Shown piece by piece: positions 20,915 to 30,943 of a stretch of DNA of 64,000 bases (positions are counted from its first letter, which is position 1; each line of letters starts with the position of its first letter). The notes beneath the pieces are model-generated. The model was not told the DNA's origin and searched no databases. It was given only the letters and a program-made list of their open reading frames with translations. The stretch covers positions 12,800 through 76,799 of the forward strand of contig NZ_CACTIB010000004.1 of assembly GCF_902712995.1 (NCBI RefSeq), read 5' to 3'. Position numbers and translations under genes: made by a program. The DNA comes from Candidatus Mycoplasma haematohominis (GTDB lineage: Bacteria > Bacillota_I > Bacilli_A > Mycoplasmatales > Mycoplasmoidaceae).

Positions 20915-21745
20915 TTATAAGACACAAAACTTATTTATTTCTGCATCAGGATAGTCTGTATTATTTGTTTTGGCAGATCCATATGCTGCTTTGCAAATAT
21001 CTCTTATATTTGGCTTTGAAGTTTTCTTTGATTCACTCTTAAACTTAGAGCTTTCAGATGCTTGAGAATTAGATTTATCTCCAGAATCTGCATAAAACTC
21101 TTTATTTCTTATCTCTCAAAACTTATCATTTCCAGTTACAGCTATAAATTTCTTGACATTTGTAGAATCTCCTCCGTAATTAGTGTTAGGATCATAACTC
21201 TCTCCACTTACTTCACCAATAGTTTTTACTTCTCCTAATATAGAGCAATATTTGAATAAGTCATTTTTTAGTTTTGTCTTATTGTTTGAAGCATCTTCAA
21301 AAGTTATTTCCGAATTTTCTTTTTTATAAATAGTTTCACAAACCTTATTTAAAGCTTTTGAAGAATCTGGTTCGGAAGCATTATCTGAAAAGGCTTTACT
21401 TACTTGATTGCTGCTTTTAAACTCATTACTCAAATCATTATTTGTAGGCTGGGAAGCTTCTTTTCATCTTTTATAAGATTGCTCTCACCACTTTCTGTTA
21501 TCGGTTTTTGAATCGCCATCGCCTTTAGAACCTAATGGAGCAACTAAATACTTACCATACAGCTTTCCTATTAAATTGGTATTTTCGGCAGAAAATGTAG
21601 TATCTTCAGACAAAAGAACTATTGCTGGTTCTTTTTCAGCTTCTGAAGATCCTAGCCCTTCAAAAGCTCCAGCTAGATATGCTCCGCCAACCCCTACTGC
21701 AGCCGCTCCTAATGCTCCTCCGCCTATTGCTGTTGGTGATGCCAT
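20915..21745 (-). CDS. Fam-B four-cysteine paralog
   Basis: 276 aa. MASPTAIGGGALGAAA leader, IVLLSEDTTF, IGKLYGKYLVAPLGS, WWEQSYKRWKEASQ, KVCETIYKKE, KYCSILGE, DICKAAYG, KFCVL. It is directly downstream of the single-copy gene at 21781 (35 bp). Confidence 0.86.
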
Positions 21746-21780
21746 AACTAATTATTAACTTCTAGTTTCCTATAAGCAAT

Positions 21781-22377
21781 TTAACCTTGCTGCAAAGCCA
21801 ATTGTTTTTCTTTTTCCCTCTCTGAATCGCTTTTGTAACCCCAAAGACGTGCATAATCTATTCTGTAAGAAGGGTTATATCTCCTATACTCAACTGCGCA
21901 TTTTTTATAAGATTCCGTTCCTGCCTCTGGCAAATGACTTATATGATAACCTTCTAATTCCAAATGAGCCGTTTCATCAGTTTCAGTAATTTCAATATCA
22001 AACTTGTTGCATATTCTCTTACCTTCATCTAGAGTTTTTATTTCATATCCACCATAATCTCTAACTTTGTTCAATGCATTTTTCTTTTGACAATATTTGC
22101 CTACAACAGAAACAGGCACAAAAAAATGTTTTGAATGATTAAAGTTAACTGATATTAATACATCGTTTCCTTTTACAAAATGCCAATAATCCTCTATTTT
22201 GAATACATGTCCACATAAATCAGTTACCCCATCATTCATTACCGCTTCATCTAATTTTCTTTCTATTTCATCAGCTGTTGCAACAACTCTTCTAACAACC
22301 ATATCATTAATTAAATAACCACCTCCTACTCCGCTAGCACCCACACCAAATGTAACGGCTCACCAAGCTGGATTCAT
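21781..22377 (-). CDS. Unique hypothetical protein inside the paralog array
   Basis: 198 aa, no relative elsewhere in the window. It begins MNPAWWAVTFGVGASGVGGGYL (one Trp is UGA), a leader resembling the array leaders, but the body is a compact, charged sequence (DEIERKLDEAV, CGHVFKIEDYWHFVKG, GGYEIKTLDEGKRIC, YHISHLPEAG, YARLWGYKSDSEREKEKQLALQQG) unlike the array bodies. The ATG at 22375-22377 gives the full hydrophobic leader. Function is unknown. Confidence 0.82.
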
Positions 22378-22407
22378 ATTATTTATTTCGGCAATTTTAA
22401 TTAAAAA

Positions 22408-22872
22408 CTATGCTACAACGCCCGCTACTTCAGAACCTCCTATAGGGGTTGATGCTGCTGGTTCTAAACTTGAACCTGCTTCACTAGAAGGTTGTGGATC
22501 AGAAGTTCCTCCTCCGCCTTTTGTCGTTTCAGCTTCTGTATCTCTATCTGTTTGTTTGACTTGATCTTGACTAGACTCAGATGCTTGTGTTTCATTTACT
22601 TCAGGAATCGGGTTGACAACAGGTTGTTCCTGAGGAGTAGTATTCTTATCGTCTGGTGTTACAACAGCTCCATCCCCATCATTGACTCTCCCTCTTTCTG
22701 CTTGAATATCTGTTTGTTCATTTTGCCCATTACCATTTTCAGATCCTCCATCTTTTAAATCTGGTGCTTTAGGTTTTTCAAAAGCTCCAGCTGCATATGC
22801 AATACCAGTTCCGCCAACACCCGCTGCAGCTAATCCTCCTAATCCTGCTCCAGCTGCTGCTTGTGGCGTCAT
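22408..22872 (-). CDS. Fam-D leader plus low-complexity tail protein
   Basis: 154 aa. The leader MTPQAAAGAGLGG..AYAAGAFEKPKAPD is of Fam-C type, but the body is a disordered Asn/Gln/Glu/Ser tail as in Fam-A. A TTG 9 bases upstream could start too; ATG is preferred by paralog alignment. It behaves as a hybrid of Fam-C leader and Fam-A style tail. Confidence 0.82.
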   Translation of the reverse strand: MTPQAAAGAGLGGLAAAGVGGTGIAYAAGAFEKPKAPDLKDGGSENGNGQNEQTDIQAERGRVNDGDGAVVTPDDKNTTPQEQPVVNPIPEVNETQASESSQDQVKQTDRDTEAETTKGGGGTSDPQPSSEAGSSLEPAASTPIGGSEVAGVVA

Positions 22873-22894
22873 ATAACTCAATTATTAGATAGTC

Positions 22895-23743
22895 CTATAT
22901 AGCACAAAATTTAGTTACTTCTCCTAAATTAGGACTTTCATCTGCAGATGCAGCTGTACTAGATGGTTTCTTATATGCTTCTTTACATCTTTCTCTTATG
23001 TTTTTCTTCTTAGTTTTGTTTTCATCATAAAATTTTTTGAAAAACTTGCTTGCACTATCATCTCCCTTTTTGTTCCCTGTGCTTGAATAAAATTCCTCAT
23101 TTCTCTTAGCTCAAAATTTATCATTTCCTGTTACAGCAATTAATGTTTTAGAATGTGTATTGTCGCTTCCAAAATTTCCTGACCCATAATTACTTTTTTC
23201 TTCTTCTACTTCACTAATAGTCTTGAAAGATTCTCCAAATATAGAACAGTATTTAAAGAGGTCATTTCTTAATTTTGCTTTGTTGTTTGGAGTATCTTCA
23301 GAAGTTATTTCTGTCTTTGCTTTCTTATAAACAGCTTCGCAAACCTTATTTAAAGCAGTAGAAGAATTAGAAACATCAGAAAAAGCAGAACTTACTTTAC
23401 TTTCATTTTTGAATTCTTCACTTAAATTACTATTTTGATTTGCAAAATCTCTTTGCCACCTTTTATAAGATCAATCTCATCAAGCTTTATTATTAGTTTC
23501 TACAGTCCCTGTTGTTGTAGATCCTACAGGAGCCACCAAATAATTCCCATAATCTTTTCCTATTAAATTATTAGTTGAATAGTCTGTATTGAATTTAGAA
23601 TCCGCAGACAAAAGAACCTTTGTTGGCTCTATTTCAACTTCTAAAGAACCTGAACCTCCAAAAGCTCCAGCTAAATACGCGCTACCGACTCCTATTGCCC
23701 CAGCTCCTAAAGCGCCTCCAACTACTGCTGCTGGGGATGGCAT
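22895..23743 (-). CDS. Fam-B paralog, long C-terminal subtype
   Basis: 282 aa, MPSPAAVVGGALG leader. Front half standard (VLLSADSKF, IGKDYGNYLVAPVGS, WWDWSYKRWQRDF, KVCEAVYKK, KYCSIFGE). The C-terminal half resembles 11114 (KFFKKFYDENKTKKKN, RERCKEAYKK, VTKFCAI). An insertion lies in FGESFKTISE. UGA encodes Trp in WWDW. Confidence 0.85.
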
Positions 23744-23759
23744 AACTAATTAATCTCTT

Positions 23760-24626
23760 TTATAAAACACAAAATCTACTTATTTCTGCATCAGGATAAT
23801 AATCCGTGCCATTGGATTTCTCAAATTTATATGCTTCTTGACAAATATTTCTTATATTTTTTTTGGAAGTTCCATCTGAGTCTGTTTTAAATTTAGAAGA
23901 GTCGCTAGTCGCTTTAGATCTAGATTTTTCTCCAGGATTAGAAGTTGCATAAAACTCTTGATTTCTTATTTCTCAAAATTTATCATTACCTGTTATAGCT
24001 ATAAATTTTTTGATATTTGTAGCGTCAGCTCCTTTCTTGTTAGTTCCATCATAAGTTTCTGCACTTACTTCAGCAATAGTTTTCACTTCGCCTAATATAG
24101 AACAATACTTTCATAGATCATTCTTTAATTTAGTTTTATTTCCTGAAAAATTTTCTTCAGGTGTTATTGAATCTTGATTTCCTTTATAAACATCATCACA
24201 AACTTGATTTAAAGCTTTTGGAGAGGCATTTGAGGTAGTAGTGCTGTCAGAAAATGCAGCATTTATCTTCTTATCATCTTTAAATTCAATACTTAAACTA
24301 TCACCAATCTTTTCGGAATCTCATTTTCATCTCTTATAAGACCACTCTCATCAATCTTTATTATCAGGTCTAGTAACATTTTGAGAAACTCCATTACCTC
24401 TAGAACCATAAGGAGCCACTAAATATTTACCATATAGTTTCCCTACTCCATTAGCATTCTCATAAGCTTGACTAAAACCATCTATACCAGACAAAAGAAC
24501 CCTTGTTGGCTCTGATTCAACCTTTGAAGAGCCTGATCCTTCAAAAGCTCCAGCCAAATAAGCGCCTCCAACTCCTACAGCCGCTGCTCCCAATGCTCCT
24601 CCGCCTACTGCTGCTGGTGATGGCAT
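23760..24626 (-). CDS. Fam-B four-cysteine paralog, longest
   Basis: 288 aa. MPSPAAVGGGALGAAA leader, TRVLLSGIDGFSQAY, VGKLYGKYLVAPYGS, an insert before WWEWSYKRWKWDSEK, QVCDDVYK, WKYCSILGE (Phe changed to UGA-encoded Trp in DLFKYC), NICQEAYK, RFCVL. It is downstream of regulatory block 3 at 24627. Confidence 0.85.
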
Positions 24627-24680
24627 ATTTTTAAAAAACAGGTATTTTATCTATTTAAGTAATTATTAACCAACTAATAC
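24627..24680 (-). promoter_or_regulatory. Repeated leader block 3, copy 1
   Basis: The plus-strand string GGTATTTTATCTATTTAAGT recurs at about 31480 and, with one change, 33150, each time immediately upstream of a minus-strand gene whose product starts MPSP. On the coding strand it offers a TAGATAAAAT box 20-30 bases from the ATG, a plausible -10 element. Confidence 0.5.
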
Positions 24681-24759
24681 AAGCAAAACTTAACAAATAA
24701 GTCCTAACTATCCTATAGGGGCAGTACAAATTGTGCAATAAAAAATCTCTATTTGTTTT

Positions 24760-25272
24760 TTATTTAATCAAACAAACTTCCTCAAATACTTTTCAATCTT
24801 CATCTGCTGTAAGAGTATCTTCAGTTCATTTCTCATTATTTCCAGGAATCTTGTCTTTCTTCACTTCACATCATGCCTTTACAAACGCAGAAATATCTGA
24901 AGATTTATCCAATGCCGCATCACTAGATTTAAATAACGCAGATGCCTCTTCTGATGGTTTGGTAGGTTTAACTGTTCCAGTTAAATCTGAATGTTTCATC
25001 TTTCCTCATTCCGCAGACAATTTATCTCTGTAACCATTCTTTTGACTGGTTTTATCTTCATCCAACAAATTCTTGATTGAATTATTTGCTGTATCTTCTA
25101 ATCCCCCAATATAAGTTCAGTTCTTACTTCTTACGTATGCTTCAAAGTTCGCATAAGTAACTACTTCATCTTTTTTATTAAAAGCTCCTGCAGCGTAAGC
25201 AATTGCTGAGCCTCCTGCTCCTGCGGCGGCTAATCCTCCTAATCCTACTCCAGCTGCTACTTGTGGTGTCAT
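24760..25272 (-). CDS. Fam-G paralog with MTPQ-type leader
   Basis: 170 aa. MTPQVAAGVGLGG leader, VVTYANFEAYVRSKNWTYIGG, SIKNLLDEDKTSQKNGYRDKL, AEWGKMKH, ISAFVKAWCEVKKDK, KWTEDTLTADEDWKVFEEVCLIK. Five Trp are UGA, so standard-code reading misses it entirely. It is adjacent to the 34-aa anchor-only gene. Confidence 0.84.
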
Positions 25273-25285
25273 GTCTATTTAAAAG

Positions 25286-25390
25286 TTAGGCTGCTTGAGC
25301 TGGTGCTCCAGCAGATAAAGCAGTTCCGCCCGCACCTGCTGCAGCTGCTCCTCCTACTACTCCTGCTCCAATTGCTGCTGGTGATGCCAT
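25286..25390 (-). CDS. Anchor-only mini Fam-A gene
   Basis: A 34-aa frame: MASPAAIGAGVVGGAAAAG continues into a second Gly/Ala stretch (GAGGTALSAGAPAQAA) and stops. It has the Fam-A leader without any tail, and spacing to neighbours is array-like (13 and 31 bp). It may be a collapsed Fam-A gene, a small membrane peptide, or a leftover leader that seeds recombination. Confidence 0.6.
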   Translation of the reverse strand: MASPAAIGAGVVGGAAAAGAGGTALSAGAPAQAA

Positions 25391-25421
25391 AAATAATTAG
25401 TAGGTGTATAAAATTTCTTAT

Positions 25422-26249
25422 CTATAAAACACAAAATATATTTATTTCCGAAGAAGGGTAACTTGCATCTTCTGATGTCTTAGATTTGTATGCTTCTTTA
25501 CAAATATCTTTTATGCTTAACTTCTTACTATCTGCTGAATCAGTTTTAAATTTAGAAGAAGTTCCAGTTGTTTTAGATCTAGATTTATCTCCGGAATTTT
25601 TATAAAATTCTTCATTCCTGATCTCTCAAAATTTATCGTTTCCTGTTATTGCTATAAACTTTTTTGAATTTGTATCATCTTTTCCTCGAGTGTTATCGTC
25701 ATACTTTTCTCCAACTTCAATAATTGTCTTTACCTCTCCCAATATAGAACAATACTTTCATAAATCATTTTTCAACTTAGTTTTGCTGTCTGAAGAATTT
25801 CCTTCGTAAGACAAAAAATCTTTATTCTTCTTATAAACAACCTCACAAACTTTATTTAAAGCAGTAGAGGAATCTGATTCAGTATCACTATCTGAAAAAG
25901 CTTTACTTACTTTACTTCCTACTTTGCTAAATTCATCACTTAAAGTAATGTTTGTATTTTGAGAATCTTGTTGTCGCCTCTCATAAGATCATTTTCATCA
26001 AGCTTCATTACTAGTTCTCTCAGCTCCTGTTCCTTTTTCTCCTACAGGAGCAACTAAATAATGTCCATAATTTTTTCCTATCCAATTGACATCTGTATAG
26101 ACCTCAGCAAATTTAGAATCTTTAGACAACAAAACTCTTGCTGGTTCTGGAGAAATTGATCCTCCAAAAGCTCCGGCTAAGTATGCGCTACCTACCCCTA
26201 TCGCTCCCGCTCCTAAAACTCCTCCGCCTATTGCTGCTGGTGATGCCAT
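25422..26249 (-). CDS. Fam-B four-cysteine paralog
   Basis: 275 aa. MASPAAIGGGVLG leader, ARVLLSKDSKFAEVY, NWIGKNYGHYLVAPVGE, WWKWSYERRQQDSQN, KVCEVVYKK, WKYCSILGE (Trp instead of Phe), DICKEAYK, IFCVL. It lies 6 bp after a Fam-C gene. Confidence 0.86.
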
Positions 26250-26255
26250 ATACTA

Positions 26256-26750
26256 TTAACCAGATACTGTCGCTTTCTTCCAAAAACAAGCCTCATTAAA
26301 TGCATCTCATATATTCTTTCCATCTCCTGCAGCTTTAGGAATCTCTATCAAGGTTTTTTTGGCAGTGTGTTCGCATCATTTACTTGTGTAAGTAGATATT
26401 TCGCCTTTTTTACTTTCTAATTTTGTTTCTTGAAATAAATCACTTGTGTTTCCTCCCGGCTTACCCAATAATGGATTCGCATCATCAACCATTCTGTCCC
26501 ATGCGCCTTTTAAAGAATCTAAATACTTAGGAGTTGTTCCTGTTTTTTCAGACAAAAGACTTTCAATTTTTTTATTGACATTCCTACCAATATATTCCTT
26601 GTTTTGTTCTGAAACAGCCTTTAAAGCTTGAGATAAATAAGTCGGTTCGTTTCCATTGAAAGCTCCTGCTGCATAGGCAATGGCAGAACCTCCTGCGCCT
26701 GCTGCGGCCAAACCACCTAATCCTGTCCCTACTCCTGCTTGTGGTGTCAT
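26256..26750 (-). CDS. Fam-C two-cysteine paralog
   Basis: 164 aa. MTPQAGVGTGLGG leader, TYLSQALKAVSEQNKEYIGRN, KIESLLSEKTGTTPKYLDSLKGAWDRM (Trp here is TGG), TSKWCEHTAKKTL, IWDAFNEACFWKKATVSG. It is paired with the Fam-D gene at 26764 rather than Fam-A. Confidence 0.86.
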
Positions 26751-26763
26751 GAATATTTAAAAG

Positions 26764-27147
26764 TTAAGCTGTTGCAGATGGCTGAGAAGATGTTGAACCA
26801 GTCTGAGGCGATTCGCCAGTAGATTGGGCAGTTCCATCAATATTTCCAGTTAATTTAGAACCTTCAACACCAGTCGCTCCACTTATTTCTGATTTTTCTT
26901 GAGCAACTTGATTCGGAACAGATACATCATTTATTCCAGAAGAGCGATCTCCTTCTTCAGTTCTAGCTTGTGAGCCGCCAGACACATCCCCAGATTCTTC
27001 CTGGCCGATCTGAGTATTTCCACTATTAACTCTTTCTGGATCTTTTGGTTTCTCAAAAGCTCCTGCAGCATAAGCAATACCAGTTCCACCCACTCCTGCT
27101 GCAGCCAATCCTCCCAATCCAGCTCCAACTGCTGCTTGTGGTGTCAT
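26764..27147 (-). CDS. Fam-D leader plus low-complexity tail protein
   Basis: 127 aa. MTPQAAVGAGLGG..AYAAGAFEKPKDPE leader, then a Gly/Ser/Glu/Gln tail ending SSQPSATA. It takes the Fam-A position of an A-C-B triplet (26764, 26256, 25422). No Cys or Trp in the tail. Confidence 0.83.
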   Translation of the reverse strand: MTPQAAVGAGLGGLAAAGVGGTGIAYAAGAFEKPKDPERVNSGNTQIGQEESGDVSGGSQARTEEGDRSSGINDVSVPNQVAQEKSEISGATGVEGSKLTGNIDGTAQSTGESPQTGSTSSQPSATA

Positions 27148-27222
27148 AATTTCTAATTCCTATCTATGTCCTAAGAACTGCCTTTAAGCTCATTGTTTTC
27201 ACGCTATTTTAATTAAGAGAAA

Positions 27223-27636
27223 CTATGATTGAGAGTCTCTTTCTGTTCCTAAATTATTTGCTTCAACTGAAGCAGGGGTTGATGGTTGTATATTAGAGTC
27301 TGCCGCATCTCCTCTAGAAGAAGATTCTGGAAGAACTGAACCTTGCGAAGCTTCAGAAACAACCCTTCCTACAGTTTTCTCATTTAATCCCGTATTAGTA
27401 TCTTGTGTCTGCAATTTAACATTTGCTCCTCCAGAAACTTCATTTGTACCAGTAGAAGATGGTTGTTTTGGTAATTCTGTGACAGGTTTTTGTTTCTCAT
27501 TCGTACTTAAATCCGGTGTTGTTGCTTTTTTACTTTCTCCAGTACCATTAATCACATAATAAGTTCCTACTGAACCAGCCCCTATAGCTCCGGCTCCTAA
27601 TACGCCTGCTACAACTACTGCCCCTGGGGAAGCCAT
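27223..27636 (-). CDS. Fam-E leader plus low-complexity tail protein
   Basis: 137 aa. MASPGAVVVAGVLGAGAIG with GTYYVINGTGESKK, then a Thr/Ser/Glu/Asn tail. It is preceded by repeated block 2 (27637-27746), suggesting its own promoter. Function is unknown. Confidence 0.83.
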   Translation of the reverse strand: MASPGAVVVAGVLGAGAIGAGSVGTYYVINGTGESKKATTPDLSTNEKQKPVTELPKQPSSTGTNEVSGGANVKLQTQDTNTGLNEKTVGRVVSEASQGSVLPESSSRGDAADSNIQPSTPASVEANNLGTERDSQS

Positions 27637-27746
27637 AAATTATTTATTTGACTATCAATAATAACGAATTGCTTAATGGCCTGTACTGATCTTGGTTTTA
27701 GCGTGCTCTAGTTTTCTCTAATATTTAAATTTCTACTAATTTATTC
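27637..27746 (-). promoter_or_regulatory. Repeated leader block 2, copy 1
   Basis: Plus-strand core AATAATAACGAATTGCTTAA recurs at 30834-30943 and 32501-32611 (one base changed), always just upstream of a Fam-E start. The spacer is also about 110 bp in each. It is a presumed promoter and untranslated leader. Confidence 0.5.
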
Positions 27747-28283
27747 TTATGACTGAACTGCTGTATTACTTCCGCTAAATACACAAACTTCTTTAAATGT
27801 TTTTCAATCTTCATCCGCTTTAAGAGTGTTTTCAGTTCATTGCTGCCCCTCAGAAGGAGATTTGTCTTTTTTAAGTTCACATCATGCTTTAGTAAATTTA
27901 GATATATTTTCAGATTCACTAAGTTCATCGCCTGTAACTAACTTATCTTTAACGTTTGTTGGTTTAGTAACTGTGACATTGTCCTTTCCATTTAAACTTG
28001 TTTCGACAATACTATCCCATCTGCTCTTTAACTTATCTCTATAACCATTTGCATTACCAGTCTTGTCCTCATCCAATAACTTCTTTATTGAATTAGCTTC
28101 TTCATCACCTATATTCCCTATATAAGTCAAACCTATCTTTTTTGCGTATTCTCCAAAATTCGCATAAGTAGTCTCTTCATCAACTTTATTAAAAGCGCCT
28201 GCTGCGTAAGCAACTGCAGTACCTCCTGCTCCTGCAGCAGCCAAACCACCCAGTCCTGTTCCTACTGCTGCTTGTGGTGTCAT
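27747..28283 (-). CDS. Fam-G paralog with MTPQ-type leader
   Basis: 178 aa. MTPQAAVGTGLGG leader, TTYANFGEYAKKIGLTYIGNIG, SIKKLLDEDKTGNANGYRDKLKSRW, ISKFTKAWCELKKDK, WTENTLKADEDWKTFKEVCV and an extra tail SGSNTAVQS. UGA encodes Trp at AWC and DEDW. Confidence 0.86.
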
Positions 28284-28292
28284 ATTTACCTT

Positions 28293-28787
28293 CTAAGCAT
28301 CGCTATTACTAACAAAACAAACCTTTTGGAAAATATCAAACTCTCCTGTCCTGCTTGAATCATAAATTACTACTTTTTTAACCTCACATCATTTTTTAGT
28401 GTAGTTGTAAGTTGTTTCTGCTTCGCTTGCTTCCAAATTACCTGGAGTTTTTAATTTATTAATCATTTCATCAGTTGGTTTGCCAGTATCTTCAGTCAAT
28501 GTCATCTCTGACAAACTATTTCCCAAATCTTGTTTATACTGCGTTCCCTGATCTGATGACTGCAATCAACTTTTAACTCTTGTATCTTGACCGTCTTCTC
28601 CTATATATTTTTTGTTTGCTGATAAAGTTGGTTTTGATGCCTTAGATAAATAAGTCTCTTTTGAAGACTCATCTGTCTTGCTCTCTTTTCCGCCAAAAGC
28701 TCCAGCGGCATATGCAATACCAGTTCCTCCAGCACCTGCTGCAGCTAATCCTCCTAATCCAGCTCCAACTGCTGCTTGTGGTGTCAT
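28293..28787 (-). CDS. Fam-C variant, KYKQDL subtype
   Basis: 164 aa. MTPQAAVGAGLGG leader, ETYLSKASKPTLSANKKYIGEDGQDTRVKSW, QYKQDLGNSLSEMTL, YNYTKKWCEVKKVVIYD, FDIFQKVCFVSNSDA. Closest relatives are 11978 and 29229. It follows a Fam-A gene by 12 bp. Confidence 0.86.
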
Positions 28788-28799
28788 TTCTATCTAAAA

Positions 28800-29219
28800 C
28801 TAAGATCCTGGAGCAGGGTTTCCGCCTGATGTTGATGATGTAGTTTCAACAGATGTTGCTTCGGGTAAAGAAGTTAAATTGCCTGCAGTAGATGCATGCG
28901 ATGAGCCAGATGGTGCCGCCTCTCCGGAAGAATCCACATGACCTTTACTTGTTGTTTGTGCCGAAACATCTGGATCTCTCTTGTCTACATTCTCTCCCTC
29001 TGACACAACTTTTGTATTAGGAGAGGGAGAAGTATTCTCTGTTTGCTGTCCGCCTTTAGCTTGAGCAGATTGAGAAGTCTTTGGGTCTTGATCAGTTAAG
29101 TTTTTATTTTCTTCAGGCTTGTCATCTTTATGAAGAGCTTGATAAATAGCAGTTGAAGTAGCTCCTATCACAGCTGTCCCTCCCACTATTCCTGCGCCAA
29201 TTGCTGCTGGTGATGCCAT
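28800..29219 (-). CDS. Fam-A leader plus low-complexity tail protein
   Basis: 139 aa. MASPAAIGAGIVGG leader with TAIYQALHKDDKPEE, then a Ser/Thr/Gln/Glu tail ending SGGNPAPGS. It is flanked on both sides by KYKQDL-type Fam-C variants, a local C-A-C arrangement. Confidence 0.83.
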   Translation of the reverse strand: MASPAAIGAGIVGGTAVIGATSTAIYQALHKDDKPEENKNLTDQDPKTSQSAQAKGGQQTENTSPSPNTKVVSEGENVDKRDPDVSAQTTSKGHVDSSGEAAPSGSSHASTAGNLTSLPEATSVETTSSTSGGNPAPGS

Positions 29220-29228
29220 ACTTATCCT

Positions 29229-29729
29229 CTAACTATCAACATCATTCACAAAACAAACTTTTTTGAAAATATCAAATTCAGTTGTTGAATTTACATCATA
29301 AGTTAAGCCTTTTTTAGCTTCGCATCATTTATGTGTAAAGTCATAAATTTTTGTTGCAGCGCTTTCATCCAATTTGTTTGGAGTTTTCAAATTATTAATC
29401 ATTTCTTCAGTTGGTTTATCGTTAGAAGCACTTCCAGATAACTCCATACTTCCCAAATTATCTCCTAAATCTTTTTTGTATTGTTTTTCTTTGTCACTTT
29501 CTTTCAATCACTTCTTAACTTTCACATCCTGACCATCTCCGCCTATATATTTTTTGTTTGCATTCGTATTATCTTTTTTAGCCTCAGTGAAATAAGTCTT
29601 TATTGTATTTTCATCTGTCTTTTTCTCTTTTCCTTCAAAAGCGCCAGCAGCATATGCAATGGCTGAACCTCCTACTCCGGCAGCGGCTAATCCACCTAAG
29701 CCTGTTCCTACTGCTACTTGTGGTGTCAT
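29229..29729 (-). CDS. Fam-C variant, KYKQDL subtype
   Basis: 166 aa. MTPQVAVGTGLGG leader, KTYFTEAKKDNTNANKKYIGGDGQDVKVKKW, QYKKDLGDNLGSMEL, IYDFTHKWCEAKKGLTYD, FDIFKKVCFVNDVDS. Trp after VKK and in KWC are UGA. Confidence 0.86.
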
Positions 29730-29742
29730 GAATATTTAAAAC

Positions 29743-30147
29743 CTAAGCTCCACCCCCAGAAGAAGTGGTCTGTACGGTTAAGCCAGTTTGAGATTTTTCT
29801 CCAAGAGCTGAGGCAGCTCCATCAGGATTTCCAGTTGATAAGGAATCTGCAACACTAGGTTCTTCGCCTCTTGCCGATTCCGGTTGGACAACTATATTTG
29901 ATCCTGATCCAACAGGAGCTTCAGGAGAACCAACGCCTTCTTTAGCTTTTTCTTGAGAAACGCCAGCTGTTCCTCTAGAACCTGCTTGTTCAGTCTGAGT
30001 TGTACCTCCAGAAGCGCCCTGTGTTGTTGACCTATCTGGTTCTTTTGGCTTCTCAAAAGCTCCAGCAGCATACGCAATACCAGTTCCACCTGCACCTGCT
30101 GCAGCTAATCCTCCTAATCCAGCTCCGACTGCCGTTTGTGGTGTCAT
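29743..30147 (-). CDS. Fam-D leader plus low-complexity tail protein
   Basis: 134 aa. MTPQTAVGAGLGG..AYAAGAFEKPKEPDRST leader; the tail is rich in Gly, Ser, Glu and Gln and ends TTSSGGGA. Upstream lies a 134-bp spacer (30148-30281) with no gene and no recognised repeat, which may hold its promoter. Confidence 0.83.
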   Translation of the reverse strand: MTPQTAVGAGLGGLAAAGAGGTGIAYAAGAFEKPKEPDRSTTQGASGGTTQTEQAGSRGTAGVSQEKAKEGVGSPEAPVGSGSNIVVQPESARGEEPSVADSLSTGNPDGAASALGEKSQTGLTVQTTSSGGGA

Positions 30148-30281
30148 AAATATCTACTTAGAGTTTTGTGCTCCCACTATAGTAACTAAATCTTTCATAT
30201 TCAACCTTACTTTCAGTTCTATCTCTTATCAATCTATAAACAAGTAAAGTTTTTATTTAACTTTTCTGCTTTTTTCATTTA

Positions 30282-30833
30282 TTAATTTGAATCTGAAGAA
30301 GATCCAGTATCTTTAGTAGAAATTGTTTCCGGTTGCAAATTTACTGTATTTGACGCATCAGACTGTACACCTGTTTGATCACTACCATTTACATTTACTT
30401 GAGAAAGATTTGAAGTTTCCAGTGTTAAAGCAACATCTTCAACAGGAGAAGTTTGTCCAGTAGGTGAATTAGTTTCTAATGAATCAGATCCTGTTTGTGC
30501 ATTATTTGACTGACCTTCTCCTGTTTGAACACTTGCAGCTTCATGAGATTCCCCGCCCGTACTTTCTTTAACAATTGGCGCTTCCTCTTGACCTTCGCCT
30601 TCTTCAAAACCCAATTGAGATGTATCTCCCGCATCTTCTGTCTCTAATCTATCAACAGATTCATTAGTTTCAGGTAATTGAACTTGATTTCTTTTTTGAT
30701 CTGCTGGATTTACTAAAGTTGGATTGGTCTCATTTCCAGGTTTATTTATTGCATAATAAGTTCCAACTGAAGTAGCTCCTATTGCTCCGGCACCCAATAC
30801 ACCTGCGGCAGCTAATGCTCCTGAAGAAGCCAT
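30282..30833 (-). CDS. Fam-E leader plus low-complexity tail protein, longest
   Basis: 183 aa. MASSGALAAAGVLGAGAIG with GTYYAINKPG, then a long acidic Gln/Ser/Thr/Glu/Asn tail without Cys or Trp. The leader matches 32042 almost exactly while the tails differ, as expected for leader-conserved, tail-variable proteins. Confidence 0.83.
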   Translation of the reverse strand: MASSGALAAAGVLGAGAIGATSVGTYYAINKPGNETNPTLVNPADQKRNQVQLPETNESVDRLETEDAGDTSQLGFEEGEGQEEAPIVKESTGGESHEAASVQTGEGQSNNAQTGSDSLETNSPTGQTSPVEDVALTLETSNLSQVNVNGSDQTGVQSDASNTVNLQPETISTKDTGSSSDSN

Positions 30834-30943
30834 AAATTATTTTTTTGATTATGAATAATAACGAATTGCTTAATGTCCTGTTCTACTCCTGGTTTCTTCC
30901 TGTTTTATTTTTCTTTGATATTTAAATTTCTATGAATTAATTT
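30834..30943 (-). promoter_or_regulatory. Repeated leader block 2, copy 2
   Basis: Same core as 27637-27746 and further similarity (CCTGGTTT..TTCTTTGATATTTAAATTTC) to both other copies. It lies upstream of the Fam-E gene ending at 30282. Confidence 0.5.
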
